Below, one piece after another: positions 24,202 to 34,816 of a stretch of 64,000 nt of DNA (within the stretch, counting starts at the first letter, position 1; each line of letters starts with the position of its first letter). Where the stretch lies: contig NZ_JAOEFC010000003.1 of assembly GCF_025421715.1 (NCBI RefSeq), positions 248,001 through 312,000 of the forward strand, given 5' to 3'. The notes beneath the pieces were generated by a model. The model was not told where the DNA came from. It was given only the letters and a program-made list of their open reading frames with translations, and ran no database searches. The translations under genes and the position numbers were made by a program. This stretch comes from Microbacterium festucae (lineage in GTDB: Bacteria > Actinomycetota > Actinomycetes > Actinomycetales > Microbacteriaceae).

Positions 24202-24886
24202 GCCACCCCCTCCGCGGCCAGCCGCTGCATGGCGCGACGCTCACGACGACTGTTCTCGCGGCGCGGCACCCACGGCATCAGCACGCGGCCGGCGAGCACC
24301 AGCAGCAGGTCGACGACGAGGGCGATGACGATCACCAGCAGCACGCCGGCCAGCACCTCGGGGATGATGCGCCGCTGCGACCCGTTGGTGAACAGGTAGC
24401 CGAGGTTCTGCACCCCGATCAGGATGCCGACGGTGGCCAGCGAGATGGTCGAGGTGGCCGTCACGCGCAGCCCCGCCAGCAGCACCGGGCCCGACAGCGG
24501 CAGATCGACGGTCCAGAAGCGGCGCCACGGGCCGTAGCCGACGGCGACGGCGCTGTCGCGGGTGGCCGGGTCGACCGAGTCGAGCCCGTCGGCCACCGAG
24601 CGCGTCATGATCGCGACGCCGTAGATGGTCAGCGCGATGATGAGGTTCGTCTCGGACAGATAGGGGATGCCGAACACCGCCCACAGCAGGGCGAACAGGC
24701 CCAGCGACGGGATCGTGTAGAGCAGGCCGATGGTGGTGAGCACCGAGCCGCGCAGCTTCGTGAACCGCCACGCGAGCCAGCCGATCGGCAGGGCGATGAC
24801 GAAGCCCAGCACGATCGCGATGACGCTCTGCCGCAGGTGCGCGACGGTGAGCTCCCCGATCAGGTCGAGGTTGTCGAGCACCCAGT

Positions 24887-24890
<4 letters not shown>
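24198..24890 (-). CDS. OpuC-type ABC permease, first
   Basis: 230-aa permease with about six hydrophobic segments and the coupling loop DPATRDSAVAVGYGPWRRFWTVDLPLSGPVLLAGLR (EAA-like). Start is GTG at 24890, overlapping the ATPase stop (GTGA). It ends in a basic tail RRENSRRERRAMQRL facing the cytoplasm. Confidence 0.87.
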
Positions 24891-25810
<920 letters not shown>

Positions 25811-25906
25811 TGTCACCTCCGGGTCGGGGTTCCACCCAATCACAGCCCTCCGACACCCTCGCAAGGGGGTGGTTTATTGCGTCACAGTCGGATAGAGGTG
25901 GAGACC

Positions 25907-27334
25907 ATGGATGCAGCCCTCTACGACCTCATCGTGATCGGTGCCGGACCCGTCGGCGAGAACGTCGCCGACCGTGCCGTGCAAGGCGGACTGACCGCCG
26001 TCATCGTGGAGAGCGAGCTCGTCGGCGGCGAGTGCTCCTACTGGGCGTGCATGCCCTCCAAGGTGCTGCTGCGCGCCGGCGCCGCCCATCACGCGGCGCT
26101 CGACGCGCCCGGGGCCGGCGAGATCGGCGACATCGACGTCGCCGCGGTGCTGCGCCGCCGCGACGAGATCGTGCACGAGTGGGACGACTCCGGCCAGGTC
26201 GGCTGGCTGCAGAGCGCCGGCATCGACCTGGTGCGCGGCCACGGGCGGCTGAGCGGCCCGCGTGAGGTGACGGTGACGGATGCCGGGGGCACCGAGACCG
26301 TGCTGCGCGCCCGGCACGCGGTGGCGGTGTGCACCGGATCGGCCGCGCTGCTGCCCGACGTCGACGGCCTGGCCGAGGCATCGCCGTGGACGAGCCGTGA
26401 GGCCACCGGCGCGCCGGAGGTGCCGGCGTCGCTCGTGGTCGTCGGCGGCGGCGTCGTCGCGTGCGAGATGGCCACCGCCTACGCCTCGCTCGGATGCCGG
26501 GTGACGGTGCTCGCGCGCACCCGCCTGCTGGGCGGCATGGAGGAGGTGGCCGGCGACGCGGTCGCCGACGCCCTGCGCGCCGCGGGCGTGGACGTGCGCC
26601 TGCGCACCGAGCTTGCGGCCGTGCGCCGCGACGGGGAGAGGGTCGTGGTGACCCTGGCCGGCGGCGACGAGGTGGAGGCGGCGGAGATCCTCGTGGCGAC
26701 CGGGCGCGTGCCGCGCACCGGAGACCTGGGACTGGAGACGGTCGGGGAGGAGCCCGGCGCGTGGCTCGAGGTCGACGACACCCTGCGCGTGCGGGGCAGC
26801 GACTGGCTCTACGCCGTCGGCGACGTCAACCACCGGGCGCTGCTGACCCACCAGGGCAAGTACCAGGCCCGCGCGGCCGGCGACGTGATCGCCGCCCGGG
26901 CTTCCGGCGCCCCGGTCGACGACGCGCCGTGGGGCGTGCACGTGGCCACCGCCGACCACGACGCCGTGCCGCAGGTGACCTTCACCGACCCGCAGGTCGC
27001 CTCGGTCGGGCTCACCGCCAGGGCGGCGGAGGAGAAAGGGCTGCGCGTGCGCGTGCTCGACATCGACCTCGCGCAGATCGCGGGCGCGTCGACCCAGTCC
27101 CGCGACTATGTCGGGCACGCCCGGGCGATCGTCGACGAGGACCGCGAGGTGCTGGTCGGGGCGACGTTCGTCGGCCCCGAGATCGCCGAGCTGCTGCACA
27201 GCGCCACGATCGCGGTCGTCGGCGAGGTGCCGCTGCGGCGACTGTGGCACGCGGTGCCGTCGTACCCGACGGTGTCGGAGGTGTGGCTGCGCTGGCTCGA
27301 GCAGTACGGCCGGCCCGCTCAGTCGGCGTCGTAG
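25907..27334 (+). CDS. FAD pyridine nucleotide-disulfide oxidoreductase
   Basis: 475-aa class I flavoprotein disulfide reductase related to dihydrolipoamide dehydrogenase and mercuric reductase. The FAD motif is VIGAGPVGENVA, redox cysteines in GGECSYWACMPSK (C-x4-C), NAD(P) motif VVVGGGVVACEMA, second FAD motif LYAVGDVN, and a C-terminal His/Glu dyad in HAVPSYPTVSE. GAGGTGGAG precedes ATG 25907. The substrate cannot be told from sequence. It is divergent from the OpuC operon, and its 3' end overlaps the convergent YozG gene by 16 bp. Confidence 0.85.
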   Translation: MDAALYDLIVIGAGPVGENVADRAVQGGLTAVIVESELVGGECSYWACMPSKVLLRAGAAHHAALDAPGAGEIGDIDVAAVLRRRDEIVHEWDDSGQVGWLQSAGIDLVRGHGRLSGPREVTVTDAGGTETVLRARHAVAVCTGSAALLPDVDGLAEASPWTSREATGAPEVPASLVVVGGGVVACEMATAYASLGCRVTVLARTRLLGGMEEVAGDAVADALRAAGVDVRLRTELAAVRRDGERVVVTLAGGDEVEAAEILVATGRVPRTGDLGLETVGEEPGAWLEVDDTLRVRGSDWLYAVGDVNHRALLTHQGKYQARAAGDVIAARASGAPVDDAPWGVHVATADHDAVPQVTFTDPQVASVGLTARAAEEKGLRVRVLDIDLAQIAGASTQSRDYVGHARAIVDEDREVLVGATFVGPEIAELLHSATIAVVGEVPLRRLWHAVPSYPTVSEVWLRWLEQYGRPAQSAS

Positions 27335-27525
27335 CGCAGCAGGTCGCCGGGCTGGCAGTCCAGCGCCCGGCACAGCGCCTCGAGGGTCGTGAAGCGCACC
27401 GCCTTGGCGCGGCCGTTCTTGAGCACGGCGAGGTTGGCCGGGGTGATCCCGACCAGCTCGGCGAGGGTGCCCACCGACATCTTGCGGCGGGCGAGCATCA
27501 CGTCGACGTCGACGACGATCGGCAT
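27319..27525 (-). CDS. YozG-type Cro/C1 HTH regulator, copy 1
   Basis: 68-aa single-domain regulator. The HTH reads MSVGTLAELVGITPANLAVLKNG, followed by the family segment KAVRFTTLEALCRALDCQPGDLL. Its ATG shares one base with the upstream DUF2975 stop (TGATG), so the pair is translationally coupled. The proposed binding site is the palindrome at 28016-28032 in front of the pair. A paralogous pair is at 53435-54147. Confidence 0.88.
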   Translation of the reverse strand: MPIVVDVDVMLARRKMSVGTLAELVGITPANLAVLKNGRAKAVRFTTLEALCRALDCQPGDLLRYDAD

Positions 27526-27989
27526 CAGATGACCTCGTCCAGCTCGAGTCGCAGCTCGGTCGCCTGCCGCAGCAGTCGCTTCATGACCACCACCAGCAGC
27601 GCCATGCCGCCGAGGGTCAGCGCGCCGCCGCACAGAAGGGCCACCACCCCCGGCGCGGTCCGACCGGGCGCGAGGGCGACCGCCAGGCCCGCCGTCAGCA
27701 CCGCGGCGGCGGCCACCGCGCCGACGATCACGTCGACGTCGCGGAACGCCGCGGGCGAGAACACCGCGCCGCGGCGCACGAGCGTGAGCAGGCGCCAGAC
27801 GCACACCGCGAACACCTGCAGGCACGCCACCCCGAGCACCACGGTGGCGCACACCCAGATGCGCCCCCACAGCGCCTCCGCCGACAGGTCGAGCCACAGC
27901 AGCGGCACGAGCACACCCTGCACGACCAGCGAACCGGCCAGGCTCACGGCGATGATGACGCGCAGGATCACGATGGTGGCCGCATGCAT
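27525..27989 (-). CDS. DUF2975 membrane protein, copy 1
   Basis: 154-aa protein with four predicted transmembrane helices and a conserved cytoplasmic loop (CVWRLLTLVRRGAVFSPAAFRDVD) typical of DUF2975. GGAGG at 27995-27999 gives five bases to ATG 27989. It is first gene of a two-gene cassette with the YozG regulator. The function is unknown; membrane sequestration of the small regulator is one possible model. Confidence 0.87.
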   Translation of the reverse strand: MHAATIVILRVIIAVSLAGSLVVQGVLVPLLWLDLSAEALWGRIWVCATVVLGVACLQVFAVCVWRLLTLVRRGAVFSPAAFRDVDVIVGAVAAAAVLTAGLAVALAPGRTAPGVVALLCGGALTLGGMALLVVVMKRLLRQATELRLELDEVI

Positions 27990-28015
27990 GGCATCCTCCG
28001 TTGTTCGATGGGAAT

Positions 28016-28032
28016 CTATCGAAAAACGATAG
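28016..28032. promoter_or_regulatory. Palindromic operator of DUF2975-YozG cassette 1
   Basis: CTATCG-AAAAA-CGATAG, 6-bp arms, lies 27 bp upstream of the DUF2975 start. The same core TATCG-AAAAA-CGATA occurs in front of the second cassette (53412-53426), so it is very probably the YozG-type operator. Confidence 0.75.
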
Positions 28033-28067
28033 CATCGGGCGGGGCGATGCGACAGGGCGGATGCTGA

Positions 28068-28073
28068 TAGCGT
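28068..28073 (+). promoter_or_regulatory. Extended -10 of the riboswitch/EamA transcript
   Basis: TGA-TAGCGT (TG at 28065-28066) puts the transcription start at about 28080, exactly where riboswitch stem P1 begins. Confidence 0.6.
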
Positions 28074-28079
28074 CGGTGT

Positions 28080-28197
28080 CGACAGCGCCTAGGGTTCCGG
28101 GGCCTCACCGCCCGCCTGGTCCGAGCGGCGCCACGCACGACCCCCAGCGGTCGGGCGTCATCTGACAGGACAAAAGCCCGGAGGACCCCGCTCGTCG
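28080..28197 (+). promoter_or_regulatory. ykkC-family riboswitch (guanidine-I-like)
   Basis: Conserved ykkC segments appear in order: CTAGGGTTCCGG (28088-28099), CTGGTCCGAG (28116-28125) and GACAAAAGCCCGGAGGA (28169-28185). P1 is formed by CGACAGCG (28080-28087) and CGCTCGTCG (28189-28197) with one bulged base; a side hairpin CGACC/GGTCG lies at 28138-28153. Expression platform: GGACCC (28183-28188) can pair with GGGTCC (28217-28222), which covers the AAGGG Shine-Dalgarno of the EamA gene. Ligand holding the aptamer core would free the Shine-Dalgarno, suggesting translational activation. Whether the ligand is guanidine, ppGpp, PRPP or a nucleoside diphosphate is not decided by sequence. Confidence 0.85.
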
Positions 28198-28225
28198 CGC
28201 CTCGCGCCGGGCCGAAGGGTCCCGC

Positions 28226-29098
28226 ATGTCCGCTCTCGCCATCGTCCTCGTGCTCGGCGCCGCCGTGGCCCACGCCGCCTGGAACGTGCTCGCCCACGGC
28301 AGCAGTCGCCTGGGCCTGCCCTTCCTGTGGTGCGGGGCGCTGGTGAGCACGCTGATCTGGGCGGTCGCGCTGCCGTTCACCGGCGGCATCGGCGACGACC
28401 TCGCCGGGTTCCTGCTCGGGGTCGGCGTCTCGGCGGTGCTGCACGTGGCCTACATGCTCGTGCTGCAGCGCGGCTACGCCGCCGGGAGTCTCTCGACCGT
28501 CTACGCGATCGCCCGCGGCACCGGGCCCCTGCTGGCCGTCGTCGCCGCCATTGTGCTGCTGGGCGAGCGCCCCGCCCCCGTGGCCCTGGTCGGCGTGGTC
28601 GCCGTCATCGTCGGGGTCGTCGGCATCGGCCTCGTCGACCGCGGCGGCGAGCGGCCGGCGGGGCGGCGCGGACTCGACCCGGCGATCGTGTTCGGCCTGC
28701 TCACCGGCGTCGCCATCGCCGCCTACACGATCTGGGACGCGCACGCCCTGCGCGCCTGGCAGGTGTCGCCGGTGGCCTTCATGGTCGGCTGCACCGCGCT
28801 GGAGGTGCCGCTCTTCTCGATCACGCTGCTCGTGCGCCGCCGTCACCGCGAGGTGGTCGCCGTGGCCCGTGCGGCGTGGCGGCCGCTGATCGCCTTCGGC
28901 ATCCTCTCGCCGCTGTCCTACATTCTGGTGCTCACCGCGATCACGATGGCCCCGGTCGCCCTCGTCGCGCCGATGCGTGAGCTCAGCGTCGTGCTGGTGA
29001 GCCTGTTCGGCGCATTCGTGCTGCGCGAGCCGCGCCCGGGCGCGCGCATCGCGGCGTCGGTCGTGGTCGCCGGCGGCATCGTGCTGCTGGCGCTGTGA
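28226..29098 (+). CDS. EamA/DMT-superfamily exporter
   Basis: 290-aa membrane protein with ten predicted helices in two EamA repeats (hinge about residue 145, GERPAGRRG). The typical end of repeat 1, LLGERPAPVALVGVVAVIVGVVGIGLV, is clear. Start ATG 28226 has AAGGG (28215-28219) six bases upstream, inside the riboswitch expression platform. The riboswitch implies export of guanidine or a related small molecule, but this is inference. The 3' end overlaps a 14-bp tandem repeat. Confidence 0.85.
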   Translation: MSALAIVLVLGAAVAHAAWNVLAHGSSRLGLPFLWCGALVSTLIWAVALPFTGGIGDDLAGFLLGVGVSAVLHVAYMLVLQRGYAAGSLSTVYAIARGTGPLLAVVAAIVLLGERPAPVALVGVVAVIVGVVGIGLVDRGGERPAGRRGLDPAIVFGLLTGVAIAAYTIWDAHALRAWQVSPVAFMVGCTALEVPLFSITLLVRRRHREVVAVARAAWRPLIAFGILSPLSYILVLTAITMAPVALVAPMRELSVVLVSLFGAFVLREPRPGARIAASVVVAGGIVLLAL

Positions 29099-29156
29099 GC
29101 GGCCCGCTGTGAGCCGCCCGCACCGAGCCGCCCGCACCCGCCGCCCGCACCCGCGG
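29092..29156. repeat. 14-bp tandem repeat over the EamA stop codon
   Basis: GCTGTGAGCGGCCC (29092-29105, holding the last codons and TGA) is followed by GCTGTGAGCCGCCC, GCACCGAGCCGCCC and further C-rich variants. It has the same period and the same duplicated stop as the repeat at 16863. Confidence 0.75.
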
Positions 29157-29169
29157 CGGCGTGCCGGGG

Positions 29170-29925
29170 TCAGGACGAGCCGCGCAGCGCCCGCACGTAG
29201 TGCTCGCCGGTGCGCGAGCGACCGGATGCCGAGACGGTGAAGCGCACGATGTCGCTGCGGTAGCGGTCTTCCGAGGCTTCGAAGGTGCGCCCCTCGCCGT
29301 CGCGGGAGACGCGATGCAGGCGCAGCACGGGGGAGCCCTCGGCGATCGCCAGGTGGCGGGCGTCGAGCTCGTCGGCGGCCACCGCGTCGATCTCGTGGTC
29401 GACGTCGTGCGAGCCGAACCCGTGGGCCTCGAGCACCTCGGTGATCGACACCGCGTCGAGGTCGACGCCGAACAGCACCCGCCCGGCGGCCTCGGTGTAG
29501 CAGAGCCGCTCCAGCATGGTCGGGATGCCGCCCAGCAGCCGCAGGCGCAGCACCTGCACGATGGGGTCGCCCTCGGCGATCTCCAGGAGCGCGGCGCGTT
29601 CGGCATCCGCCCGCCGCAGCGACAGTTCGTGGGTGACCGCTCCCGGGGCGGCGCCGATCTCGCGCGCCCAGCGGGTGAACGGGATCGACACGTCCACCGC
29701 CTGCTGCGCCTTGCGGTCGAGCACGCGGGCCGGGCGCCCGCGGGTGGTCTCGATGAGGCCCTCGTGGCGCAGTTCGGCCAGGGCATTGCGGATCGGGCCG
29801 CGCGAGGTCTGCCAGCGCTCGGCCAGCTCCGCCTCGGTCGGCACGTCTTCGCCCGGTGAGAACTCTCCGTTGACGATGCGTGCGCGGAGGTCGTCGGCGA
29901 TCTGCTTGTACATCACGTCAGCCAC
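29170..29925 (-). CDS. GntR/UTRA-family regulator of the phosphonate locus
   Basis: 251-aa regulator with an N-terminal GntR winged helix (about residues 5-70, DLRARIVNGEFSPGEDVPTEAELAERWQTSRGPIRNAL) and a UTRA ligand-binding domain. GTG 29925 is preceded by TAGTGT and six bases, so it is likely leaderless. It is divergent from phnD and the 10-bp-arm inverted repeat at 29973-30003 lies between them. PhnF-like control of phosphonate genes is inferred from position. Confidence 0.85.
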   Translation of the reverse strand: MADVMYKQIADDLRARIVNGEFSPGEDVPTEAELAERWQTSRGPIRNALAELRHEGLIETTRGRPARVLDRKAQQAVDVSIPFTRWAREIGAAPGAVTHELSLRRADAERAALLEIAEGDPIVQVLRLRLLGGIPTMLERLCYTEAAGRVLFGVDLDAVSITEVLEAHGFGSHDVDHEIDAVAADELDARHLAIAEGSPVLRLHRVSRDGEGRTFEASEDRYRSDIVRFTVSASGRSRTGEHYVRALRGSS

Positions 29926-29931
29926 ATAGGA

Positions 29932-29937
29932 ACACTA
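29932..29937 (-). promoter_or_regulatory. -10 hexamer of the GntR gene (leaderless)
   Basis: Minus-strand TAGTGT, six bases, then GTG 29925. Confidence 0.5.
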
Positions 29938-29972
29938 CTCATGACGGGCCTCGACGGTCCAGAACGCACCGA

Positions 29973-30003
29973 TTGTTCACCTTGCGGAGACATAGGTGAA
30001 CAA
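29973..30003. promoter_or_regulatory. Long inverted repeat between gntR and phnD
   Basis: TTGTTCACCT and AGGTGAACAA are perfect 10-bp arms around an 11-bp spacer, centred three helical turns wide. It is a likely operator for the GntR protein. The embedded GTTCACC also resembles the half-site of actinobacterial PHO boxes, so phosphate control by PhoP is possible. Confidence 0.65.
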
Positions 30004-30094
30004 CGTTTGAACATTGCAAAGGTAGGTAGTTTTCTCCGGCGAACGGGTGCGAGAGTTCTCGAGGTTCGTCCCTCACACCACCCGAAAGGCACTC

Positions 30095-31027
30095 ATGAAC
30101 CTCCGTGCACGCAAGGCGTCTCTGGCTCTGGCCGGCGCCGCGCTCCTGGCCCTCGGCCTCTCCGCCTGCTCCGGCACCGCCGACGCCGCCGAGCAGTCCG
30201 GCGCCGCCGACGCGAACGCCGGCTACGCCGTCGACGCGAACACCCTCGTCTTCGGGGTCGTCCCCGACTCGGCCGACACCGAGACCAACTACCAGCCGCT
30301 CATGGACTACATCGCCCAGGAGACCGGCAAGACCGTCGAGTACCACGAGTCCACCGACTACGCGGCCCTCATCGAGGCCGCCATCGCCGGCAAGGTCGAC
30401 GTCGCCTCGTTCTCGGGCTTCACCTACATCACCGCCACCAACAACGGCGCCCAGCTCACCCCGATCTCGTCGATCGTCACCGCAGAGGGCCAGGAGCCCG
30501 GCTACTACTCGCAGGCCATCGTCCCGGTGGACAGCGACATCACCTCGCTCGCCGACTTCAAGGGCAAGAAGGTCTGCTTCGTCGACCCGTCGTCGACCTC
30601 GGGCTACCTCTTCCCGACCTACAACCTGCTCGGCGAGGACATCGACTCCGAGACCGACGTCACCCCCGTCTTCGCGGGCAAGCACGACGTGTCGGTGCAG
30701 AAGGTCGGCGAGGGCGTCGAGTGCGAGGCCGGCTTCGCCGAGGACAGCGAGGTCGAGAAGAGCGACAAGGTGAAGGTGATCGCCGAGACCATGGTCCCCG
30801 GCGCCCCCATCGTCGAGTCGGCCACCCTGCCCGACGAGCTCAAGCAGCAGCTGCGCGACATCCTCTCCGAGGTCACCATCGACGAGATCATCGCCTCGGG
30901 TGTCACCAGCGCCGACAGCGACGGCTTCCGCAGCGTCTTCTACGCGACCAAGCCCGTCGACGATGCGTACTACGACACGATCCGCGACATCTGCGAGAAG
31001 ACCAACGCGAAGCAGTGCCAGAGCTGA
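30095..31027 (+). CDS. phnD: Phosphonate ABC transporter binding lipoprotein
   Basis: 310-aa extracytoplasmic binding protein. The lipobox is LSAC (Cys about 23). The PhnD core shows VFGVVPDSADTETNYQPLMDYI, the phosphonate-contact region DYAALIEAAIAGKVDVASFSGFTYI, FVDPSSTSGYLFP and late Tyr/Asp residues. ATG 30095 follows GAAAGGC. It is first of a six-gene run into phosphonate catabolism. Confidence 0.92.
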   Translation: MNLRARKASLALAGAALLALGLSACSGTADAAEQSGAADANAGYAVDANTLVFGVVPDSADTETNYQPLMDYIAQETGKTVEYHESTDYAALIEAAIAGKVDVASFSGFTYITATNNGAQLTPISSIVTAEGQEPGYYSQAIVPVDSDITSLADFKGKKVCFVDPSSTSGYLFPTYNLLGEDIDSETDVTPVFAGKHDVSVQKVGEGVECEAGFAEDSEVEKSDKVKVIAETMVPGAPIVESATLPDELKQQLRDILSEVTIDEIIASGVTSADSDGFRSVFYATKPVDDAYYDTIRDICEKTNAKQCQS

Positions 31028-31080
31028 GCCCGGCTCGGCCCTGACCACCGCACCCGACAGCCCCTGATCCGGAGAACAGC

Positions 31081-31895
<815 letters not shown>

Positions 31896-31899
<4 letters not shown>

Positions 31900-33644
31900 C
31901 CACCCTCGCCAGCCCGCCCCGCGCCGGCGCCCCCGCCGCGAGCGTCGCCGAGCGCGCGCCGCGGCGCCGCGTCTCGCCCGAGCGCATCGCCGCCGGGCTC
32001 ACCCTCGTCGCCATCCTCGGCCTGTCGGTGGCCGCCCTGCAGGGCGTCGAGATCTCGATCCCCAACATGCTCGCCAGCTGGGAGAACGCGGAGCGCTTCT
32101 TCGCGCGCGTCGGCGGCATCGAGTTCCCGCCCGCCGACGAGCTGTGGAACCTCATCTGGCTCACCCTCGGCCTCGTGCTCACCGGCACGCTGCTGGCCGC
32201 GGTCATCTCGGTGCCCGTCGCCTACCTCGCCGCCGCCAACACCACCCCCGGCAACGGCTGGCGCGCCGCCGCCCGTTTCTTCGGCGTCTTCACGCGGGCG
32301 CTGCCCGACGTCGTGCTGGCGATGGTGTTCGTGCTGATGTTCTCGCTCGGCGCGCTCCCGGGCATCCTCGCCATCGGCATCCACTCGATCGGCATGATCT
32401 CGAAGATGTTCGCCGATGCCATCGAGCAGATCGACGAGGGGCCGCGCCTGGCCATCCGCGCCGCCGGCGGATCGAAGCTGCAGGAGTTCACCGGCGGCGT
32501 GCTGCCGCAGGTGATGCCCTCGTGGGTGGCCACCGTGCTGCACCGCAACGACATCAACCTGCGCGGTTCGGTCGTGCTCGGCTACGTCGGCGTGGCGGGC
32601 CTGGGCCTGGAGATGTCGTACGCGTTCAAGTCGCTCGACTACGCGCTCGGCCTCGGCATCGCCGTCGTCGTGTTCGTGCTGTGCGTCGTGATGGAGATCG
32701 TCTCGTCGCTGGTGCGCGCGGCGATGCTCGGCGAGACCGGCAACCGCGGCTCGTGGGCCGACCGGATGCTGCGCCGCGGGCGCCGCGGCGGCGTCGCGGC
32801 CGCCGTCGCCCCGCGCACCGGCGAGAAGCACACGCCCGCCTGGGCCGCGAGCCCCGCCGCGGCGCTGCGCCGCCCGTGGACGGTGCACCGGGTGCGCAAC
32901 GTCGTCGCCGGATGGGTGGCCGCCGCCCTCGTCGTGGCCGCCGTGTGGGTGTGCGACATCACGTGGAGCGACTTCGTCACCTTCTGGGCGAAGATCCCCG
33001 CCGTGGCGGTGCAGTTCTGGCCGCCCACCTTCGGCGTCTACGGCGCCGAGCGGATGCTGGGCGCCATGGCCGAGACCGTCGCCATCGCCCTGGCGGCGAC
33101 CCTGCTCACCCTCGCGCCGTCGATGATCATCGGCTCGTTCGCCGCGCGCAACGTCGCCCCGAACGGCGGCATCCGGGGACTGGCCCGCTTCCTGCTGGTC
33201 GGGGTGCGCGGGGTGCCCGAGATCATCCTCGCCATCGTGCTCATCGTCATCACCGGGCTCGGCACCCAGGCCGGCGTCATCGCGCTCGCCTTCGGCAGCA
33301 TCGGCCTGCTCGGAAAGCTCGTCGCCGACTCGCTGGAAGAGGTCGACCGGGGACCCGAGCGCGCGCTCACCGCCGCCGGCGCCACGCGTCTGCAGGTGTA
33401 CGCCGGCGCCACGGTGCCGCAGGGCACCCGCGCCCTCATCGGCCACTCCTTCTACGTGCTCGACACCAACATCCGCGCCGCGACGATCCTCGGCGTGGTC
33501 GGCGGTGGCGGCATCGGCTACTACCTGCTCAACGCGAGCCAGGGCTCCAACTACGGCATGGTCACCGCGATCGTGCTGATGATCCTCGTCACCGTGCTCG
33601 CGGTGGAGGGCATCGCGATGTGGATGCGCAAGGTGTTCCGTTGA
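31896..33644 (+). CDS. phnE: Fused phosphonate ABC permease (PhnE-PhnE)
   Basis: 582-aa protein made of two complete PhnE-type permease domains, about residues 30-290 and 340-580, joined by a basic linker. Each half has its own coupling segment (IDEGPRLAIRAAGGSKLQEF and VDRGPERALTAAGATRLQVY) and terminal DINLRGSVVLGYVGVAG / DTNIRAATILGVVGGGG signature. Many bacteria encode these halves as two genes. Start GTG 31896 overlaps phnC stop. Confidence 0.9.
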
Positions 33645-34816
33645 GCGCCGCGCACGGCCCGGTCGACGTCCTCGTCATCGGCGGCGGCATCGTGGGGCTC
33701 GGCGCCGCCTACGCGGCCCACCGCCGCGGGCTGAGCGTCGCCGTCGTCGAGCGGCAGCAGCGCGCCACCGGCGCCAGCATCCGCAACTTCGGCCACCTGT
33801 GCGTCACCCCGCAGACCGGCCAGGCGCTGGCCTACGGCACCGTCGCGCGAGAGCTGTGGCGGCAGCTGGCCGCCGAGGCGGGGCTGTGGCTGCGCGAGAC
33901 CGGCACCGTCGTCGCCGCGCGTCACCCCGACGAGCTCGCCCTCATCGCGGCGCTGCGCCGTGAGCGCGAGACGGCCGGGCGCCCCGGCGAGGTCGTGGAG
34001 CTGGGCGCCGACGAGGTGCGCCGGCTCACCGGCATCACCGCCCCCGAGCTGCAGGGCGGCGCGCTGCTGCCCCGCGACCTGCAGGCCGACCCGCGCGAGG
34101 CCGTGCCCGCCGTCACCGCCCACCTGCAGGCCCAGGGCGTGCGCTTCCACCTGCGCACCGCCGTCACCGGCATCCGCTCCGCCGACGGCGGGGTGCGCGT
34201 CGAGACGACCCGCGGCCCCCTGTCGGCGGGCACCGTGGTCGTCGCCGTCGGCCACGACATCGATCAGCTGCTGCCCGAGCTGGCCGAGAGCGCCGACGTG
34301 CAGCGCTGCACCCTCGACATGCTGCGGGTCGCCATGCCCGCGGCGGTGCGGCTGGAGGCGCCGGTGCTCACCGGCTGGTCGCTCATCCGCTACGGCGCGT
34401 TCGCGTCGCTGCCCGAGGCCGCCCCGGTGCGCGCGCGGCTGCACGGCGACCGGCCCGACCTCGCCGCCATCGACCTCAACCAGATGTACACGCAGCGCCC
34501 CGACGGCACCCTGCTGGTCGGCGACACCCACGCCCGCGACATCTCGCCGTCTCCGTTCCAGACCGAGGTCGCCGCCGACCTCATGCTCGCCGAGACGCAG
34601 GCGCTGTTCGGCGCGGCACCGCGGGTGATCGAGCGCTGGCAGGGCGTCTACGCCTCGGGGCGCGGCGACTACCTCGTCGCCGAGCCGCAGCCGGGCGTGC
34701 ACGTGGCCGTGGTCACCACCGGCATCGGCATGACCACCGGCCTGGGCCTGGCCGAGGCCACCATCTCGCGGGTCTTCGGCCCGGCTCCCGCCCTCTCCCA
34801 CGAAGGAACATCATGA
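33641..34816 (+). CDS. FAD-dependent oxidoreductase of phosphonate catabolism (TIGR03364-like)
   Basis: 391-aa D-amino-acid-oxidase-fold flavoprotein. The FAD motif is VIGGGIVGLGAA near residue 12, followed by SIRNFGHL and a late GIGMTTGLGLAEA. Start is TTG 33641 overlapping the phnE stop (TTGA). It belongs to the type of oxidoreductase found beside PhnX-like hydrolases and may oxidise an (N-alkyl)aminoalkylphosphonate to the aldehyde. The substrate is inferred from context only. Confidence 0.8.
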   Translation: MSAAHGPVDVLVIGGGIVGLGAAYAAHRRGLSVAVVERQQRATGASIRNFGHLCVTPQTGQALAYGTVARELWRQLAAEAGLWLRETGTVVAARHPDELALIAALRRERETAGRPGEVVELGADEVRRLTGITAPELQGGALLPRDLQADPREAVPAVTAHLQAQGVRFHLRTAVTGIRSADGGVRVETTRGPLSAGTVVVAVGHDIDQLLPELAESADVQRCTLDMLRVAMPAAVRLEAPVLTGWSLIRYGAFASLPEAAPVRARLHGDRPDLAAIDLNQMYTQRPDGTLLVGDTHARDISPSPFQTEVAADLMLAETQALFGAAPRVIERWQGVYASGRGDYLVAEPQPGVHVAVVTTGIGMTTGLGLAEATISRVFGPAPALSHEGTS

